DNA of 16,493 nucleotides from an uncultured Labedella sp. GTDB taxonomy: Bacteria; Actinomycetota; Actinomycetes; Actinomycetales; Microbacteriaceae. The notes beneath the pieces are model-generated. The model saw only the letters and a list, made by a program, of their open reading frames with translations, did not search any database and had not been told where the DNA came from. Shown piece by piece: positions 1-8,039 of the stretch. The stretch covers positions 1 to 16,493 of the forward strand of contig CAKTZW010000010.1 in the NCBI GenBank assembly GCA_934636065.1, read 5' to 3'. Positions within the stretch are counted from its first letter, which is position 1, and every line of letters begins with the position of its first letter. A program made the position numbers and the translations under genes.

Positions 1-777
1 GTACCAGGCCGAGTCGCGATCGACGGGGATCGCCTCGACTCCCGAGTTGTCGGCGGCCACCAGCGCGATCCGGTGATCCCACAGCCAGGCGAGCATCGCC
101 TCCGACTGGGCGAGCCCGGGTTTGCCCTTCATACGCGCGCGTTCCTCCGGGGTCTCCGAGAGGTACCGCTCGGCCCAGCCGAAGTGGAGGAGCAGGATGT
201 CGCCGTGGCGGAGCTCGACGCCCTGCCGGGCAGCGATCTCGTCGAGGTCCTCGGGCGTGATCCTCACCGTGCCGGTCACGTCGAAGTCCCGACCGACGGC
301 CTGGAAATGCCGAGGCACGTCGAGCAGGACGCCGCGGCCGGCGATGCCCCGTTCCGCGAGGCGCTGGATGCCGAGCTCCAGCGTGCCGACCGCGATGCGG
401 TCGTCGGCGACGCCGCCGTAGAACCCGTGCTCCGGGTGACGGATGTGTCGGAGCCCGTCCACTTGCGACGTCGACTGCAGATAGAAGGAGTCGATCCAGT
501 CGTCGCGGTGGTTCGGGTTGTTCGAGAAGATCGAGTGCCGCGTCTCGGGTCGGGTGCCCGCGATACTCGGCACGAACGCGTTGAGCGGATAGTCGAGGCT
601 GACGACGTCCCCGGTCCGCACGGCGTGCGCGGCGGAGCGCACCGCTTCCGGCGTGAGGAAGTTCAGCGCCCCGAGCTCGTCGCCCTCGCCGAAGACGGCC
701 CAGGACGCCCCGGGCGGTGCACCGCCGAAGCCGGAGCGGAGGTGCTCATAGGAGGGGACGTCCCGGTCGGCGATCAC
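1..777 (-). CDS. Cyclase family (kynurenine formamidase-like) hydrolase, 3' end outside window
   Basis: Partial gene: 259 codons are visible from a GTG at 777-775, with no stop before the window edge. The GTG overlaps the TGA of the upstream ATPase gene as GTGA. The protein resembles the long cyclase/putative amidohydrolase family related to KynB, whose members hydrolyse amides, lactones or imides with a bound metal. The segment at residues 100-121 (Q101, S102, T103, S104, Q105, D107, H111, then HGFYGG at 116-122) occupies the place of the classical HxGTHxDxPxH metal motif. Asp107 and His111 are kept, but both leading His positions are Gln. The LLDVPRHF stretch near 151-158 and LLLHFGW near 195-201 also fit the family. 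It is the last visible gene of the leftward operon, so it probably acts on the imported substrate or a product of it. The substrate is unknown. The family call is fairly sure; metal use by this variant motif is not. Confidence 0.82.
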   Translation of the reverse strand, partial: MIADRDVPSYEHLRSGFGGAPPGASWAVFGEGDELGALNFLTPEAVRSAAHAVRTGDVVSLDYPLNAFVPSIAGTRPETRHSIFSNNPNHRDDWIDSFYLQSTSQVDGLRHIRHPEHGFYGGVADDRIAVGTLELGIQRLAERGIAGRGVLLDVPRHFQAVGRDFDVTGTVRITPEDLDEIAARQGVELRHGDILLLHFGWAERYLSETPEERARMKGKPGLAQSEAMLAWLWDHRIALVAADNSGVEAIPVDRDSAWY

Positions 778-1652
778 GCCGTCCGCCCCTCGGTGGGGGC
801 GCTCGAGAACCCGACGGCGATCCCGGCGGCGACGGCGCGGCGCCGTTCCCGCTGGACGACCGGGTCCGGGACCGGAACGGCGGAGATGAGAGCCTGCGTG
901 TACGGGTCGGTCGGGTTCTCGGCGACCTCTCGTGCCGGCCCGGACTCGACGACGCGCCCGCGATACATGACGAGCAGATCGTGCGACAGATGACGGACGG
1001 TGGCGAAGTCGTGCGAGACGAGGACGATCGACAGTCCGAGGTCGTCCTGCAGGGTGAGCAGCAGGTTGAGGATCTCCGCCCGGGTCGAGAGATCGAGCGC
1101 GGAGGTCGGCTCGTCCGCCACGAGCACCCGCGGCGACAGCGCGAGTGCTCGCGCGATGCACACGCGCTGCCGCTGACCACCGGAGAGCTCGTCGGGGTGG
1201 CGGTTCATCATCGCCGGACTGAGCGCCACCCGCTCGAGGAGCTCGCCGACCACGTCGCGGGAACGTCGTCGACCGAGGGCTCGGTGCACGAGGAGCGGCT
1301 CGACGACCGCGTGCTCGATCGTCTTGGTCGGGTCGAGCGCGCCGTACGGATCCTGGAACACGACCTGCAGGGTGCGGCGCAACTCGGTGAGCCGCGACCC
1401 GCGGAGTCCGACGATCTCCTGACCGTCGAGGACGACCGATCCGGAGTCGGGACGCTCGAGCAGGGACAGCACCCGGGCGAGGGTCGTCTTCCCGGACCCC
1501 GACTCTCCCACGATCCCGATGGTGGTGCCCCGCCGCAATTCGAGGCTGACGTCGTCGAGCGCCTGCACCGATGACCGGGGGCGTCCGAACAGCGTGCGAC
1601 CGAGCGGGTACGACTTGCTGACGCCGGAGGCGGTCAGGATGATGTCGTTCAC
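774..1652 (-). CDS. ABC transporter ATP-binding protein, DppF/OppF type
   Basis: Second of two nucleotide-binding subunits of a peptide/nickel/opine-type importer; it hydrolyses ATP on the cytoplasmic face to drive uptake. The 292-residue protein shows Walker A GESGSGKTT (49-57), Q-loop Q100 in FQDPYGALDP, signature LSGGQRQRV (156-164), Walker B ending D180-E181 and switch H214. The start is the GTG at 1652, which overlaps the TGA of the preceding ATPase by four bases (GTGA); longer in-frame extensions would run into that gene. It is shorter at the C-terminus than many DppF/OppF proteins and lacks the cysteine-bearing oligopeptide-transporter tail that its partner ATPase has. The downstream cyclase gene overlaps its stop, so the two are almost certainly co-transcribed and translationally coupled. 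Confidence 0.93.
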   Translation of the reverse strand: MNDIILTASGVSKSYPLGRTLFGRPRSSVQALDDVSLELRRGTTIGIVGESGSGKTTLARVLSLLERPDSGSVVLDGQEIVGLRGSRLTELRRTLQVVFQDPYGALDPTKTIEHAVVEPLLVHRALGRRRSRDVVGELLERVALSPAMMNRHPDELSGGQRQRVCIARALALSPRVLVADEPTSALDLSTRAEILNLLLTLQDDLGLSIVLVSHDFATVRHLSHDLLVMYRGRVVESGPAREVAENPTDPYTQALISAVPVPDPVVQRERRRAVAAGIAVGFSSAPTEGRTA

Positions 1653-2686
1653 GATGCGATCCCCTCCAGCTCGATCTCGTGCGCGGCCGTCCGGCAGCAG
1701 CGTGCGGCACGGCCGTGGCCGAACGGGACCTCCGGTTGCGGCAGCCCGCAGACGGCGTCGACGGCGTACGGGCACCGCGGCTGGAAGCGGCATCCGGTCG
1801 GGAACGCGCCGGCGGGCGGGACACGGCCCGGGATGGTGTTGAGCCTCTGATGTGCGGCGTCGGGACGGGGCACCGCCGATAGGAGCGCCTCCGTGTACGG
1901 GTGTCGCGGTTCGCGGTACAGGTCGAGTACCGGAGCGCGATCGACGATCTGTCCCGCGTACATCACGAGCACGTCGTCGCAGAAGTCGGCCACGACACCG
2001 AGGTCGTGCGTGACCATCAGCACGGCGAGGTCGAGCGACTGCTGTAGTTCGCGGAACAGATCGAGGATCTCCGCCTGCACCGTGACGTCGAGCGCCGTCG
2101 TCGGCTCATCCGCGATGATGAGGTCCGGGTCGCAGGAGATGGCCGCCGCGATCATGACGCGCTGCTGCATCCCGCCGCTCAACTCGAAGGGGTAGGAGCG
2201 GCTGCGGCGCTCCGCCTCGGCGATGCCGACCCGGTCGAGCAGCCGCACCGCCTCCCGTCGTGCGACGGCCCAGGACTCGCCGAGGTGCAGTCGACGGGCC
2301 TCGGCGACCTGATCACCGACCGTCATCGTCGGGTTGAGGGAGCTCATCGGGTCCTGGAACACCGTGCCGATCGCGCTGCCGCGAGTCCGTGCGAGGGCGC
2401 GGCGGTCCGCGCGGAGCAGGTCGACTCCGTCGAGCTCGACGGCGCCGCTCACCCGCAGACTGCTCGGAAGCAGACCGATGATCGACATCGCCGTGATCGA
2501 CTTCCCGCATCCCGATTCGCCGATGAGTCCGAGCGTCTGCCCGCGGCGCAGGTCGAAGGACACGTCCCTCACGAGGCCCGGCTGCCTCGTCTCGCCCTCG
2601 AGGTCGATGGTGAGCCCGCGCACGGAGAGGAGCGGACGCTCCGCCCGCGACGCTTCGGCCGTCGTGGTGGTCGTGGTGGTCGTCAT
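1649..2686 (-). CDS. ABC transporter ATP-binding protein, DppD/OppD type
   Basis: First nucleotide-binding subunit of the same importer. From the ATG at 2686 the protein has 345 residues: Walker A GESGCGKS (56-63), Q111 in VFQDPMSSLNP, signature LSGGMQQRV (169-177), Walker B ending D193-E194, switch H227, and a C-terminal oligopeptide-transporter tail with C299, C305, C313 and C330-C331 (GCRFQPRCPYA region). In some family members these cysteines bind an Fe-S cluster. The start is ambiguous. The ATG at 2686 has a GGAG six bases upstream and begins with eight threonines. An in-frame ATG at 2734 overlaps the permease stop as ATGA, as at the other junctions of this operon, and would add 16 residues. 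I prefer 2686 for its ribosome-binding site. The 3' end overlaps the next ATPase by four bases. Confidence 0.93.
   Translation of the reverse strand: MTTTTTTTTAEASRAERPLLSVRGLTIDLEGETRQPGLVRDVSFDLRRGQTLGLIGESGCGKSITAMSIIGLLPSSLRVSGAVELDGVDLLRADRRALARTRGSAIGTVFQDPMSSLNPTMTVGDQVAEARRLHLGESWAVARREAVRLLDRVGIAEAERRSRSYPFELSGGMQQRVMIAAAISCDPDLIIADEPTTALDVTVQAEILDLFRELQQSLDLAVLMVTHDLGVVADFCDDVLVMYAGQIVDRAPVLDLYREPRHPYTEALLSAVPRPDAAHQRLNTIPGRVPPAGAFPTGCRFQPRCPYAVDAVCGLPQPEVPFGHGRAARCCRTAAHEIELEGIAS
2661..2684. repeat. Short 9-bp tandem repeat coding a poly-threonine N-terminus
   Basis: On the + strand GTCGTGGTG occurs twice in tandem (2661-2678) followed by GTCGTC. On the coding strand it gives the alternating ACG/ACC codons for the eight threonines right after the ATG at 2686. 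It is probably a disordered N-terminal tail. A change of one 9-bp unit would stay in frame. Confidence 0.6.
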
Positions 2687-2730
2687 GGTTCGCTCCGTCT
2701 CCCGGTTCGATCGGTCGCGGTCGTGCGCGG

Positions 2731-3612
2731 TCATCGGTGACCCCGGTCGGCGATGGCGTCCCGGATCGCGTCGCCGAGGGTGTTGAAGGCGAGCGCCGTC
2801 AGGATGATGGCGACGCCGGGCGCGACCATGCCGAACGGCGTCTGGAACTGGTTCTGGTACGCGACGTTGAGCATCGTGCCCCAGCTCGCGTCCGGCGGTT
2901 GCACGCCGAGACCGAGGAAGCTGAGCCCTGCCTCCGCGATCAGGGACACGGCCATGAGCACGGTCGTCTGCACCATGAGGGGCGCTGCGATGTTCGGCAG
3001 GATGTGGCTGACGAGGATGCGCGGGACGGAGCTCCCGATCGCCCGGGCGGACATCACGAAGGTCTCCTGCGCCACCCCGAGGGACGCGCTCCGGACGACC
3101 CGGTACATGCGCGGGGCGAACGTGATGCCGAGAGCGACCATCGCGTTGACGATGCCGGGACCCATGACGGCGACGATCGCGAGTGCGAACGCGAGGCCCG
3201 GAAGGCTCAGCGTGGTATCGGCGATGCGGCTCAGCACGGCGTCGATCCACCCGCGACGCAGCCCGGCGACGAGTGCCGTCGGAACACCGAGGAGGAGCGC
3301 GACGCCCACGGCGATCGCCGGCGCGAGGAGCGCGTAGCGGGTGGCGTGGATGATCCGGCTCGCCACGTCCCGGCCGAGGTTGTCTGTGCCGAGCCAGTGC
3401 TCGGGACCGAGCGGGGCGAAGGTGTCGTCGAGCGCCTGCTGCTGCGGCGGGAACGGCGCGATGACCGGCGCCAGCACCGCGAGGATCACGACGAGCAGCA
3501 GGTACGCCATCGCGACGACGGCGGCCGGCCGACGCACCAGACGGCCCATGAGGGTCAGGCGGCGGATCCGTGGGGCGGTCGAGACGGGGACGGCGGTGGA
3601 CACGGCGCTCAT
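2731..3612 (-). CDS. ABC transporter permease, DppC/OppC type
   Basis: Second inner-membrane subunit of the importer, 293 residues. After a charged cytoplasmic N-terminus, a hydrophobic segment at about 31-53 is followed by the family-typical HWLGTDNLGRDVASR stretch (72-86), further membrane segments at about 97-117, 139-163, 211-236 and 263-278, and the cytoplasmic EAA-type loop at about 181-207 ending in HILPN, which docks on the ATPases. The ATG at 3612 overlaps the TGA of the upstream permease as ATGA, which fixes the start. It forms the translocation pore with the DppB-type subunit. The length is normal for the family. Confidence 0.95.
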   Translation of the reverse strand: MSAVSTAVPVSTAPRIRRLTLMGRLVRRPAAVVAMAYLLLVVILAVLAPVIAPFPPQQQALDDTFAPLGPEHWLGTDNLGRDVASRIIHATRYALLAPAIAVGVALLLGVPTALVAGLRRGWIDAVLSRIADTTLSLPGLAFALAIVAVMGPGIVNAMVALGITFAPRMYRVVRSASLGVAQETFVMSARAIGSSVPRILVSHILPNIAAPLMVQTTVLMAVSLIAEAGLSFLGLGVQPPDASWGTMLNVAYQNQFQTPFGMVAPGVAIILTALAFNTLGDAIRDAIADRGHR

Positions 3613-4559
3613 GCTTCGATCCTCACGCGCGGGTTGATGGCGGTGTACGCGACGTCGACGGCCAGGTTCGCGATCACGATGATCGCTCCCGTGAGCAGAA
3701 CGAACCCCTGGATGGTCGGGTACTCGCGCTGGAAGATGGCCTCGATCGCCATGGTGCCGAGACCGGGGATGCCCGCGACCGCCTCGATGACGATCGCGCC
3801 GCCGACGAGGTGACCGATCTGCAGGCCGAGGACCGTGACGACCGGGATGGCGGCGTTGCGGAAGACGTGTCGGCGGACGAGCCACCACCCTCCCGCCCCA
3901 CGGGCCCTGGCCGTCCGGATGTAGGGGCGCGAGAGGACGTCGACCACACAGCCGCGCGTGTGTCGCGCCATCTCCGCCGCGACCGCGAGGCCGAGTGCCG
4001 TCGCGGGCAGGAGCAGATGGCTCAGCCACGTCCAGAGCCCCGAGCTGAGCGGAGCGTATCCGGTGGCCGGAAGCCAGGGATTCAGCTGCGCGAACACGAT
4101 GATCAGCAGCATGAGGATCCAGAAGCTCGGCATGGCGATGCCCACCGTCGCGAACATCGAGATGACCCGGTCCGTCCAGCCACCGCGGCGCAGGGCCGCG
4201 ACGGTGCCGGCGGGGAGGCTGATGAGCGTCGCGATGACGATGGCGAGCCCGGCGAGCGAGAACGTCGCGGGGGCTGCCTGCAGGATGAGGCCGGTCACCG
4301 ATTCCCCGCTGCGGAGTGACGTCCCGAAATCCCCGCTCAGCACGCCGAAGAGCCAGTCGACGTACTGGAGGGGCAGAGGTTTGTCGAGGCCGAGCCGCTC
4401 GCGGATGACCTCGACATCGGCGGCCGTGGCGCTCTCACCGGCGATGGACTCGGCCGCGTCGCCGGGAAGCAAGGCGACCAGGAGGAACGCCGTGACGCTC
4501 ACGAGCCACAGCACGAGCACGCCGCCGCCGAGCCGGCGCAGCAGGATCACGGGGGACAC
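3609..4559 (-). CDS. ABC transporter permease, DppB/OppB type
   Basis: First inner-membrane subunit of the importer, 316 residues from the GTG at 4559. The N-terminal membrane segment (about 8-32) is followed by the usual periplasm-facing region containing RLGLDKPLPLQY (55-66) and GDFGTSL (76-82). Five more hydrophobic segments follow, with the EAA-type loop at about 210-236 (SRPYIRTARARGA, ending FRNA) and the C-terminal NPRVR ending typical of DppB. The start is chosen because a GGGGGG tract lies six bases upstream and the next upstream in-frame starts lie inside the preceding hydrolase gene. The gap to that gene is 34 bp, the only sizeable junction in this operon apart from the uncertain permease/ATPase one. 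Confidence 0.93.
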   Translation of the reverse strand: MSPVILLRRLGGGVLVLWLVSVTAFLLVALLPGDAAESIAGESATAADVEVIRERLGLDKPLPLQYVDWLFGVLSGDFGTSLRSGESVTGLILQAAPATFSLAGLAIVIATLISLPAGTVAALRRGGWTDRVISMFATVGIAMPSFWILMLLIIVFAQLNPWLPATGYAPLSSGLWTWLSHLLLPATALGLAVAAEMARHTRGCVVDVLSRPYIRTARARGAGGWWLVRRHVFRNAAIPVVTVLGLQIGHLVGGAIVIEAVAGIPGLGTMAIEAIFQREYPTIQGFVLLTGAIIVIANLAVDVAYTAINPRVRIEA

Positions 4560-4593
4560 GACGGACCCCCCGCCGGCGTCGTATGACGAGTGT

Positions 4594-5532
4594 TCACAGC
4601 AGGACGCCTCCGGCGTTCGACGAGACGAGGCGTGTGATGTCGTCTGCGCTCGCGCCGCGGTCGAGGAAGGCACGCACGGCGCGACGGTAGAGCGTCACCG
4701 GCAGCGGGTTGACCTTCTGACCGGAGTCCGACGAGAAGAGGGTCTGACCGGTTCCGACAGCGTCGACGAAGCGGGCGAGTTCCTCGATGTCGCGTCGGCG
4801 CTCCGGCAGGCCGAAGTACATCGAGAGGCAGTGCTCGATGTAGACGCCGCGGCGGGACCACTCGACGGCCTGATCGACGGAGGCCCCGACGACGAACACG
4901 GGGTGGTTGACGACGATGCGCCGGACGCCCGCCTCCTGAGCCGCGGTGATCAGCAGCTCCGTGTCCGTCACTCCCAGGTGACCACACGTGAGGACCGCGT
5001 CCTCCGCGGCGATGACGTCGAGGACGTCTCGAGCGGCGGGCACCAGCCGGCCCTCGTCGTCCGCGATGTGGATCGGCGGGTTGTCTCGGAGTTGCACCTG
5101 CGAGACGGGGAAGTTGGTGGTGGTGTGCGTGTGGTGGTCGATGTGCGCCGGCGAGGCGAGCGTCGGGAACCACACCACGCGACCGCCCATGCGCAGGGCC
5201 AGCTCGACCGCGTAGGGATTGAGCCCGCCGACGGTGTGGTTCAACGCGATGCCGCCGTACACGTCGATCGGGATGGCCGAGAGGATCTCGGGTTCGAGCG
5301 CGAGGATGTCGCTCACCATGCTGTGGTGATGCGACTTCACCACGATGGCGCGGAATCCCGCACCGGCGGCGTCGCGCGCGGCATCGGCGATGTCCATCCG
5401 CCTCGGGAAGGGGCTCGGGCCGGGGTGCTGGTGGAGATCGACGGCGCCGCGCAGCAGTGCATCGGCCTCGTCGTCGGGCTCGAATCGATCGGCGTCGATC
5501 TCCCGGTCCCGCAGGTCGGTCTTGAGACTCAT
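4594..5532 (-). CDS. Amidohydrolase-like metal-dependent hydrolase (DUF6282-type)
   Basis: A 312-residue protein that looks like a TIM-barrel metallohydrolase; I associate it with the uncharacterised DUF6282 group from memory, not from a search. Candidate metal or catalytic residues sit in amidohydrolase-like order: D32-x-H34-x-H36 after the first strand (AVDLHQHPGPS), K66 with H68-H70 (VVKSHHH), H185 (TCGHLG), H210 (VVNHP) and D269 (FSSDSG). A histidine-rich loop at 130-137 is unusual. No signal peptide is visible, so it should be cytoplasmic. Its ATG overlaps the TGA of the IclR regulator as ATGA, and the permease genes follow. Position between regulator and transporter suggests it acts early on the imported compound. 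The reaction is unknown; hydrolysis of an amide, lactone or ester is the reasonable guess. Confidence 0.78.
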   Translation of the reverse strand: MSLKTDLRDREIDADRFEPDDEADALLRGAVDLHQHPGPSPFPRRMDIADAARDAAGAGFRAIVVKSHHHSMVSDILALEPEILSAIPIDVYGGIALNHTVGGLNPYAVELALRMGGRVVWFPTLASPAHIDHHTHTTTNFPVSQVQLRDNPPIHIADDEGRLVPAARDVLDVIAAEDAVLTCGHLGVTDTELLITAAQEAGVRRIVVNHPVFVVGASVDQAVEWSRRGVYIEHCLSMYFGLPERRRDIEELARFVDAVGTGQTLFSSDSGQKVNPLPVTLYRRAVRAFLDRGASADDITRLVSSNAGGVLL

Positions 5533-6383
5533 CTGTCGTTCTCCATTCGTCGTGCCATCGTCGGCAGCGGTGTGCGTCGTCCTTCGTCGGCCGACGGGTC
5601 CGTTCGGTCACGACTCGAGCCGAGAGCCTCGGTCACGCGAGCGGACGCTCTCATGAGGGCGTGCGCGATCGGGCTGTCGGTCGTATCGGGGATCAGCTGC
5701 GCGACGCCCACGGCGGCGATGGTCGCCACGATCGATCCCGAGGGGTCCATGATGGGGACCGCGACCGCGCGAACGCCGTCGTCGTAACCGCCGCGGACGC
5801 CGACTCCCGTCCGTCGGATCTGCGCGATCCGGTCGTGATCGTCCGTGTCGGTCGCCGCGCCCTCGAGGAACGCGCGGAAGACCGCGGTCTGAGCGGCGTC
5901 GTCGCCGAGCGAGCTGCCGACCCTCACCGCCACGTGCGCCGTCCGGCTGGTGTCCTCCGACACGTGGGCGATCACGGCGGTCGCGCCGTTCCAGAGGGCG
6001 AGCGCGATGGTCTGCTTCAGCTCGTCGCGCAGTGCCTCCACGACCGGCCGGGCCGTGCGGATGACGCCGGAGCGACCGAGGGCGGCCGCTCCGAGCTGCG
6101 TCATGAGCGTGCCGATCTCGTACGTGTTCCGGTCGCGTCGCGCGAGGAGCCCGTGTCGCTCCATCGACGTCAGATACCGGTGGGCGGAGGACCGCCCGAT
6201 GCCGAGCTCCCGTGCCGTGTCGCCGACATCGAGCGTGTCGCCTGTGACGAGCAGTCGCAGGATCGACGCGGCGCGCTCGATCACCTGGATGTCGTTCGCC
6301 GTCGATCGGCTCGTGTCCGCGATGGCGGGCGCCGAAGGCGCGCTCTCCCAAGCGGGGTCGTCATTGATCCTCACGCGTCCCAC
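5529..6383 (-). CDS. IclR-family transcriptional regulator
   Basis: From the GTG at 6383 the protein has 284 residues. An N-terminal winged helix-turn-helix covers about 31-95 (VIERAASILRLL, then DTARELGIGRSSAHRYLTSMERHGLL), followed by a ligand-binding IclR effector domain from about 105 to 255, with the typical LKQTIALALWNG and VRAVAVPIMDPSG stretches. The usual family length is about 250-270. The start is uncertain: a second in-frame GTG lies at 6374, and a TTG at 6416 would place the start inside the candidate operator, so I reject it. It is first in the leftward operon and divergent from the binding-protein gene. It therefore probably controls both arms and itself, in response to the transported compound or a metabolite. 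Confidence 0.92.
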   Translation of the reverse strand: MGRVRINDDPAWESAPSAPAIADTSRSTANDIQVIERAASILRLLVTGDTLDVGDTARELGIGRSSAHRYLTSMERHGLLARRDRNTYEIGTLMTQLGAAALGRSGVIRTARPVVEALRDELKQTIALALWNGATAVIAHVSEDTSRTAHVAVRVGSSLGDDAAQTAVFRAFLEGAATDTDDHDRIAQIRRTGVGVRGGYDDGVRAVAVPIMDPSGSIVATIAAVGVAQLIPDTTDSPIAHALMRASARVTEALGSSRDRTDPSADEGRRTPLPTMARRMENDR

Positions 6384-6409
6384 AATAAGCGACGCCCATC
6401 CCGGTATAC

Positions 6410-6438
6410 AAGACAAAATTGTCTGACAATGCTATCGT
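6410..6438 (+). promoter_or_regulatory. Candidate promoter for the binding-protein operon
   Basis: A weak sigma-70-like pair, AAGACA (6410-6415) and TATCGT (6433-6438), is separated by exactly 17 bp; each box matches four of six consensus bases. The candidate operator fills the spacer, so a bound protein would occlude polymerase. The leader to the ATG at 6509 would be about 65 nt. Confidence 0.4.
6411..6430. promoter_or_regulatory. Interlocking inverted repeats, candidate operator of the divergent promoter
   Basis: Two dyads share one arm: AGACAA-AA-TTGTCT (6411-6424) and ATTGTC-T-GACAAT (6418-6430), the second a perfect 6-bp-arm repeat with a one-base centre. It is an AT-rich island in GC-rich DNA, between the IclR gene and the binding-protein gene. 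The natural reading is a binding site for the adjacent IclR protein, but TTGTCTGACAA also matches the TNGTNNNACNA consensus known for FadR-type GntR regulators. Seen: the repeats. Inferred: the binder. Confidence 0.6.
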
Positions 6439-6508
6439 CCTGCGGTATGCGGCAACGAGGCCGCGTACCGCCCGGTCGCCACGGGCGTGGACTGAGGAGT
6501 GTTCACTG

Positions 6509-8035
6509 ATGAGATCTTCCCGAAACGTCCGATGGAGACTCGCGGCGCTTGCCGCCGTCGTCTCCCTCGTCGCCACCGCGTGCGCCGGCACCCCCGAGTC
6601 CGAAGACGGATCGGCCGTCCTGCGCTACGGGTCCTCCTGGAAGCCGACGTCGCTCGACCCCCGGCAATCAGCGAGCTTCGACCCGATCTTCCTGCTGCCG
6701 TCGTACGACGCACTGATCCACCGCGAGGCCGACGGCACCCTCTCACCCGGACTCGCGACGGAGTGGACGCTGTCCGATGACGCGCTCTCCATCGATCTGG
6801 TGCTCCGCGAGGACGTGGTGTTCCAGGACGACACCGAGTTCGACGCCGACGCGGTCAAGGCCAACATCGAGGACAGCAAGCAGGACGGCAAGACGACGGC
6901 GAGCACGTTGCGGATCGTCGAGTCGGTCGAGGTGGTCGATCCGATGCACGTGACCCTGCGGCTCTCGTCTCCGGGGGCCGGCCTCCTCAACGCGTTGTCC
7001 GGTGAAGCGGGGATGATGATCAGCCCGGACGCGCTCGGCAACGAGGACCTCGGCACGCAGCCCGTCGGCGCCGGACCGTTCCGGCTGGTCAGCAACACTC
7101 AGGCCGGACTCTCCTACGAGAAGTGGGACGGGTACTGGGACGCCGACTCCATCCAGCTGGACGGCCTCGACATCACCTACCTGCTCGACGATCCGGCGCG
7201 GACGCGCGCGTTGACCTCGGGGCAGGTCGACGTCGCCGTGCTCTACGGAACGCAGATCCAGGAGGTGCAGTCGGCGGGCAAGGAGGTCATGACCGGCAAC
7301 GCGGCCTACATGTTCGCGTTCTGGCTCAACGCGGGCGCCGAGCCGTTCGACGATCCCGACGTCCGCAAGGCGATGATCCACGCCATCGACCGTGAGGCGA
7401 TCAACAAGGCCGTCTTCGCCGAGACGTGCGAGCCGGTGGTGCAGCCGTATCCCTCCGGCCTGTGGCAGCACGTCGATGGACTCGAGGACTCGGAGGCCGG
7501 ACGATACGACCCCGAACGGGCCGCGGAGCTGCTCGCGGACGCCGGCTACCCCGACGGATTCGACTTCACGCTGCTGGCCGGATCGTCGAAGATCTTCGGG
7601 CAGGCGCAGGAGGTCATGCAGGCCCAGCTCGCCGAGGTCGGCGTGACGATGAGCATCGACGTGCGCGAGCCCACCGAGGTCGTGGCGGCGCGTCGCAGCG
7701 GCGACTTCCAGGCGAGCTTCGCCGCCATCCAGCCGGGACGTCCCGACGAGAGTCAGTTCTTCACCGACTTCTTCACCGAGGGCGGGAAGAACAACCCGGG
7801 CGGATTCACCGAGCCCGCGATCGACGGACCCCTGCAGGAGCTCAAGGTCGTGGGCGATCAGGACTCGCGCCAGGCGCTGATCGGCGAGATCTCGACGACG
7901 CTTCTCGAGGCGGGCCCGCCCCTGCAGCCGCTGTGCAGTCAGGAGGTGATCTTCGCCTTCGACCCGAAGGTGAAGGGCATGGAGGTCTCGACCAACTACG
8001 ACTACGAGTTCCGCAACGTCTCGATCGAGGAGTGA
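6509..8035 (+). CDS. ABC transporter family-5 solute-binding lipoprotein
   Basis: Extracytoplasmic receptor of the importer encoded on the other strand. It has 508 residues, normal for the SBP_bac_5 (peptide/nickel/opine) family. An N-terminal lipoprotein signal has basic residues (R2, R5, R8, R10), a hydrophobic core at about 11-23 and a lipobox ending VATAC with C25 as the lipidation site. The mature part shows the family pattern: LDP after the first strand, SPGLATEWTLSDD near the expected position, the EKWDGYW-type segment and NPGGF near the end. The ATG at 6509 is chosen over upstream in-frame codons because it gives a proper signal peptide and has GAGGAG nine bases upstream. The permeases and ATPases lie across the divergent promoter, so both arms must be expressed together for uptake. 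The ligand cannot be read from the sequence. Confidence 0.95.
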   Translation: MRSSRNVRWRLAALAAVVSLVATACAGTPESEDGSAVLRYGSSWKPTSLDPRQSASFDPIFLLPSYDALIHREADGTLSPGLATEWTLSDDALSIDLVLREDVVFQDDTEFDADAVKANIEDSKQDGKTTASTLRIVESVEVVDPMHVTLRLSSPGAGLLNALSGEAGMMISPDALGNEDLGTQPVGAGPFRLVSNTQAGLSYEKWDGYWDADSIQLDGLDITYLLDDPARTRALTSGQVDVAVLYGTQIQEVQSAGKEVMTGNAAYMFAFWLNAGAEPFDDPDVRKAMIHAIDREAINKAVFAETCEPVVQPYPSGLWQHVDGLEDSEAGRYDPERAAELLADAGYPDGFDFTLLAGSSKIFGQAQEVMQAQLAEVGVTMSIDVREPTEVVAARRSGDFQASFAAIQPGRPDESQFFTDFFTEGGKNNPGGFTEPAIDGPLQELKVVGDQDSRQALIGEISTTLLEAGPPLQPLCSQEVIFAFDPKVKGMEVSTNYDYEFRNVSIEE

Positions 8036-8039
8036 GAGT

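Noticed and set aside
2313..2510. Short antisense and overlapping frames in the ATPase genes
   Set aside because: These are shadows of Walker/signature-bearing coding sequence, without ribosome-binding sites or domains.
2661..2684. Phase-variable repeat in the ATPase start region
   Set aside because: The repeat unit is 9 bp, with only two full copies. Length changes would not shift the frame, so on-off switching is not expected.
3958..5787. A 609-codon open frame on the + strand
   Set aside because: It is antisense to the DppB-type permease, the hydrolase and part of the IclR gene. Composition is low-complexity and no family motif is present.
6384..6416. Upstream TTG start for the IclR gene
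   Set aside because: It would place the start codon inside the inverted repeats and adds residues unlike IclR proteins; GTG at 6383 or 6374 is more plausible.
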